Assembly: GCA_034431935.1 (NCBI GenBank)
Contig: DAOUCU010000099.1
Location: forward strand, 1-7,915
DNA from: JBFMDU01 sp034431935
Lineage (GTDB): Bacteria; Chloroflexota; Dehalococcoidia; GIF9; JBFMDU01
Direction: 5' to 3'
DNA: 7,915 nt
The translations under genes and the position numbers were made by a program. The notes below the pieces were generated by a model. It ran no database searches, had not been told where the DNA came from, and saw only the letters and a list, made by a program, of their open reading frames with translations. Below, piece by piece: positions 6,033-7,915 of this stretch (position 1 is the stretch's first letter; every line of letters starts with the position of its first letter).

Positions 6033-6980
6033 ATGAGAGGTATGATGGCCGTCCTGCGCAAGGAGCTGGCTGACCATTTCGCCAGCAAGCGCTTCATCAT
6101 TCTCTTCCTGCTTATCTACCTGGCCGGTGTAGCCGCTATTTATATTGCTGGCCAGAATATCCGCAATGAAGTTTCGGAAAGCACACGGTTTGTTTTCCTC
6201 CGGCTATTTATCGTCTCCGGCGGGCAGATGCCGCCGTTCCCCTTCTTCATGTCTTTCTTCGTACCCATCATTGGCATCGCCCTCGGCTTTGATGCTATGA
6301 ACAGCGAGCGGGCAAGTGGCAATCTAAGCCGCCTCCTATCTCAGCCGCTCTACCGCGATGCACTCATCAATGCCAAGTTCATCGCCGGAGTTGTGGTCAT
6401 CGCGGTCCTGGTGACCAGTATCGTCGCCATCGTCAGCGGCCTGGGACTAAGAATGCTCGGCGTTGCGCCCAACGGCGAGGAAGTCTTCCGCCTGCTGCTG
6501 TTTATCATCATCACCGTAATCTACGGCGCCTTCTGGCTCGGCCTTGCCATTATGTTCTCCATCTTCTTCGAACGGACAGCAGTTTCGGCTCTGGCTTCAA
6601 TCGCGCTATGGATATTCATCTTTTTCTTCGTATCGGTAATCGCGACCTCAGTGGCCAACGCGGTTGTGCCTGTTGACCAGAACTCTAAGGTCGATGTCCT
6701 GGTGCGCAACGAGGAGCTCCGCCAGGCCATCAGCCGCCTCTCACCAGCGACACTCTACGGCGAGAGCATCCAGGTGATGCTCATGCCCGAGCTTGGAAGC
6801 GCCAGTGCCGCTTTGATGCTTATCAGCATTTACGTCAGCGGTATGGTGCCGACACCGCTTCCCATTTCGCAAAGTCTGACTATCGTCTGGCCGCAGTTAG
6901 TGGCGTTAATCGCCCTGACCGCGGTCTGCTTTGCCATCGGTTACGTCAGATTCATGCGGGAAGAGATCAGGTCAACCTGA
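6033..6980 (+). CDS. ABC-2 family transporter permease
   Basis: A 315-residue inner-membrane protein with six predicted helices, at about 21-39, 70-88, 117-138, 151-176, 183-205 and 284-305. This fits an ABC-2 permease (ABC2_membrane_2-like). Two family hallmarks are seen: an N-terminal amphipathic start VLRKELADHF before TM1, and after TM2 the coupling segment GFDAMNSERASGNLSRLLSQ (85-104) followed by PLYRDALINAKF. The loop between TM5 and TM6, about 78 residues, is the largest outside the membrane and could contact the NEW3 protein. The start at 6033 has AAGGAAA eight bases upstream; ATGs at 6042 and 6045 are possible alternatives. It is the third gene of the operon, three bases after the ATPase stop, and is presumed to form the pore with that ATPase. 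Candidate roles are export of a lipid, polymer or toxic compound; nothing in the sequence picks one. Confidence 0.88.
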   Translation: MRGMMAVLRKELADHFASKRFIILFLLIYLAGVAAIYIAGQNIRNEVSESTRFVFLRLFIVSGGQMPPFPFFMSFFVPIIGIALGFDAMNSERASGNLSRLLSQPLYRDALINAKFIAGVVVIAVLVTSIVAIVSGLGLRMLGVAPNGEEVFRLLLFIIITVIYGAFWLGLAIMFSIFFERTAVSALASIALWIFIFFFVSVIATSVANAVVPVDQNSKVDVLVRNEELRQAISRLSPATLYGESIQVMLMPELGSASAALMLISIYVSGMVPTPLPISQSLTIVWPQLVALIALTAVCFAIGYVRFMREEIRST

Positions 6981-6986
6981 ACGGAC

Positions 6987-7008
6987 GCCGGGCCAGTCTT
7001 TTCCCGGC
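6987..7008 (+). terminator. GC-rich hairpin after the ABC-2 operon, weak terminator candidate
   Basis: GCCGGG (6987-6992) pairs with CCCGGC (7003-7008) across a ten-base loop that contains TCTTTT. A shifted pairing GGGCC/GGCCC is also possible. It begins six bases after the permease stop. No U-tract follows the stem, so it is not a standard intrinsic terminator; it may reduce read-through or protect the 3' end. Confidence 0.3.
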
Positions 7009-7047
7009 CCACCCCGCTCCTGGCGCACCCGAGCGTGTGGTGCCGAA

Positions 7048-7632
7048 ATGTCGTTGAGGCCTGATGTAGAGGGAATCAGAAGGGACTACCGTCGCACCTG
7101 GCTGAAACAGCACTGGAAGCAGGTGCTCTCTTTAGTCCTGGTTATCGCCTTCAGCATCTTCCTGGTGCTTAACCGTGGCATGGTGTCCCAGTTCAGGGGC
7201 TACGGCTACCTCGGCGTCTTCCTCATCTCCCTGATTAGCGCCGCCACCATCATCGTCCCTGTCCCTGGCATGATTGTTGTGGCCGCGATGGGCACGGTGC
7301 TGAACCCGGTGCTCATCGGCATCATATCCGGTATCGGGGCCACCATCGGCGAGACTACGGGCTATTTGCTCGGCTACGGGGGACGAGCCATAGTGCGCGA
7401 TAACCAGACCTACCAGGTTATGGTCGGGTGGATGCGCCGCTGGGGCGGGTGGACGCTTTTCGTGCTGGCGCTTCTTCCGAATCCTCTGTTTGACATGGCT
7501 GGCCTGGTGGCTGGCGTACTCAAGTACCCGCTATGGAGGTATTACGTGTTCGGCATGGCGGGGCGCGTACCGAAACATATATTCTACGCTTTCGCGGGCA
7601 ACCTGGGCTTCCGCTGGCTTGGCCCGCCGTAA
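7048..7632 (+). CDS. VTT-domain membrane protein (DedA/TVP38/SNARE-associated type)
   Basis: A 194-residue integral membrane protein. A basic, polar N-terminus (RRDYRRTWLKQHWK) precedes TM1 at about 25-42. The VTT core begins at GYGYLGVFLISLIS (51-64), has helices around 54-76 and 82-110, and includes the motif GETTGYLLGYGGR (101-113). Two more helices lie near 134-158 and 163-184. The characteristic block LLPNPLFDMAGLVAG (142-156) matches the VTT region, although the arginines seen at the equivalent place in well-studied E. coli DedA proteins are absent. VTT/DedA proteins are linked to phospholipid or polyprenyl-phosphate flipping and to membrane homeostasis; that role here is inferred. The frame stays open upstream to 6931, overlapping the permease gene, but the ATG at 7048 gives the best family-like N-terminus. 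No clear Shine-Dalgarno is seen. It lies 67 bases after the permease and may or may not share its transcript. Confidence 0.8.
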   Translation: MSLRPDVEGIRRDYRRTWLKQHWKQVLSLVLVIAFSIFLVLNRGMVSQFRGYGYLGVFLISLISAATIIVPVPGMIVVAAMGTVLNPVLIGIISGIGATIGETTGYLLGYGGRAIVRDNQTYQVMVGWMRRWGGWTLFVLALLPNPLFDMAGLVAGVLKYPLWRYYVFGMAGRVPKHIFYAFAGNLGFRWLGPP

Positions 7633-7734
7633 CCGGGATGCACAAGCAACCGCATTTCATTCGGTAGGATTGCCCTCACCGTGGCTCTCACGTCGTTCGA
7701 AATAACATGGTATGAGCTCGTCCAGATAGATTAG

Positions 7735-7753
7735 TGACACTATAATAGTGTCA
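7735..7753. promoter_or_regulatory. Perfect palindrome over the -10 box and start codon of the transposase gene
   Basis: TGACACTA (7735-7742), three bases TAA, then TAGTGTCA (7746-7753): perfect eight-base arms. The centre contains TATAAT (7741-7746), an exact -10 hexamer. The last A is the first base of the ATG at 7753. With a start about seven bases beyond the -10, the transcript would begin on that A, so the message would be leaderless. No good -35 is visible at the proper distance (TCGTCC at 7718-7723). A protein bound to the palindrome would shut off transcription. Confidence 0.65.
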
Positions 7754-7915
7754 TGAAGATAGGCAATCTGGTTATTCACAGAGCCCTCCGCCTGCGTCGC
7801 ATCCCGGAGCTGAGCCGTGAGGCCAATGCCCGCCTGGCCTGGTTCGATTTCTACCGGGCGTGCCGCGGTAATGCGTCGTTAACCTGCCGGCATTTTGCCA
7901 TTTCCCGGCAGACAT
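7753..7915 (+). CDS. Probable transposase/integrase N-terminus with helix-turn-helix, partial
   Basis: The first 54 codons of a gene that runs off the right edge. Basic residues are frequent (RALRLRRIPELSREANARL), followed by WFDFYRACRGNASLTCRHFAISRQT. The ending is the first helix, turn and beginning of the recognition helix of a helix-turn-helix of the kind opening IS481/IS3-like DDE transposases, where T(C/A)RHFxISRQTxYRW is a common theme. The catalytic DDE domain would be beyond the window, so neither intactness nor the exact IS family can be judged. Start ATG 7753 sits at the end of a palindrome with a -10 box, which supports it as the real start. No Shine-Dalgarno is present. The gene could alternatively be a domesticated phage-type integrase or a non-mobile regulator. 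Confidence 0.65.
   Translation, partial: MKIGNLVIHRALRLRRIPELSREANARLAWFDFYRACRGNASLTCRHFAISRQT

Noticed and set aside
6931..7047. Upstream extension of the VTT protein to an ATG at 6931
   Set aside because: The extra 39 residues are proline-, arginine- and serine-rich, overlap the permease gene by 50 bases and pass through the hairpin region. They do not resemble a VTT N-terminus, so ATG 7048 is preferred.
7633..7734. Left terminal inverted repeat or target duplication of the insertion element
   Set aside because: The right end is outside the window, so no pairing can be tested. Only a weak ACCG/CGGT pair near 7649-7665 is seen and nothing else is supported in this stretch.
1..7915. CRISPR array or tandem repeats
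   Set aside because: No regularly spaced direct repeats were seen on reading the window through.

Overview
The window is a compact, moderately GC-rich (by eye mid-to-high 50s percent) bacterial chromosome segment. My best guess for the host is the Chloroflexota, class Dehalococcoidia or a close relative. This rests on the style of SecG (GGGLGG..GQPDTVYRTRRG), a free-standing gatB followed at once by secG, and a transposase N-terminus of a type I associate with that group. It is an inference from protein style only; no rRNA or other marker gene is present.

Left part (1-2130): a peptide/nickel-type ABC importer locus. The window opens with the last 43 codons of a DppC/OppC-type permease on the plus strand. 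Fifty bases later, on the opposite strand, lie the two ATPases of the same transporter class, oppD/dppD-like then oppF/dppF-like, joined by a 4-base GTGA overlap. The permease and the ATPase pair are therefore convergent, not in the usual single B-C-D-F operon. Both ATPases carry the C-terminal four-cysteine module of this family.

Middle part (2131-4069): a 239-base divergent intergenic region with an AT-rich tract, small dyads and a good sigma70-like promoter leads into gatB, subunit B of the Asp/Glu-tRNA amidotransferase. secG, the small Sec translocon subunit, starts two bases after the gatB stop. The predicted gatB transcript would have only about 7 untranslated bases.

Right part (4070-6980): a perfect-consensus promoter (TTGACA-17-TATAAT) with an inverted repeat over its -10 box, plus a strong Shine-Dalgarno, drives a three-gene unit. 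Its members are a secreted, membrane-anchored protein with a NEW3-like beta-sandwich domain, an ABC-2-type ATPase and a six-helix ABC-2 permease. This looks like an exporter, or membrane-remodelling ABC system, with a dedicated extracytoplasmic partner; its substrate is unknown. A VTT/DedA-like membrane protein follows (7048-7632).

Right edge (7633-7915): a short gene-free stretch leads to the start of a probable transposase gene that runs off the window. A perfect 8-3-8 palindrome covers its -10 box and ends on the A of its ATG, suggesting a leaderless, self-regulated transposase gene. Most of the window is well-conserved housekeeping or transport machinery. The least-described parts are the NEW3/ABC-2 module and the two promoters that have dyads centred on the -10 box.
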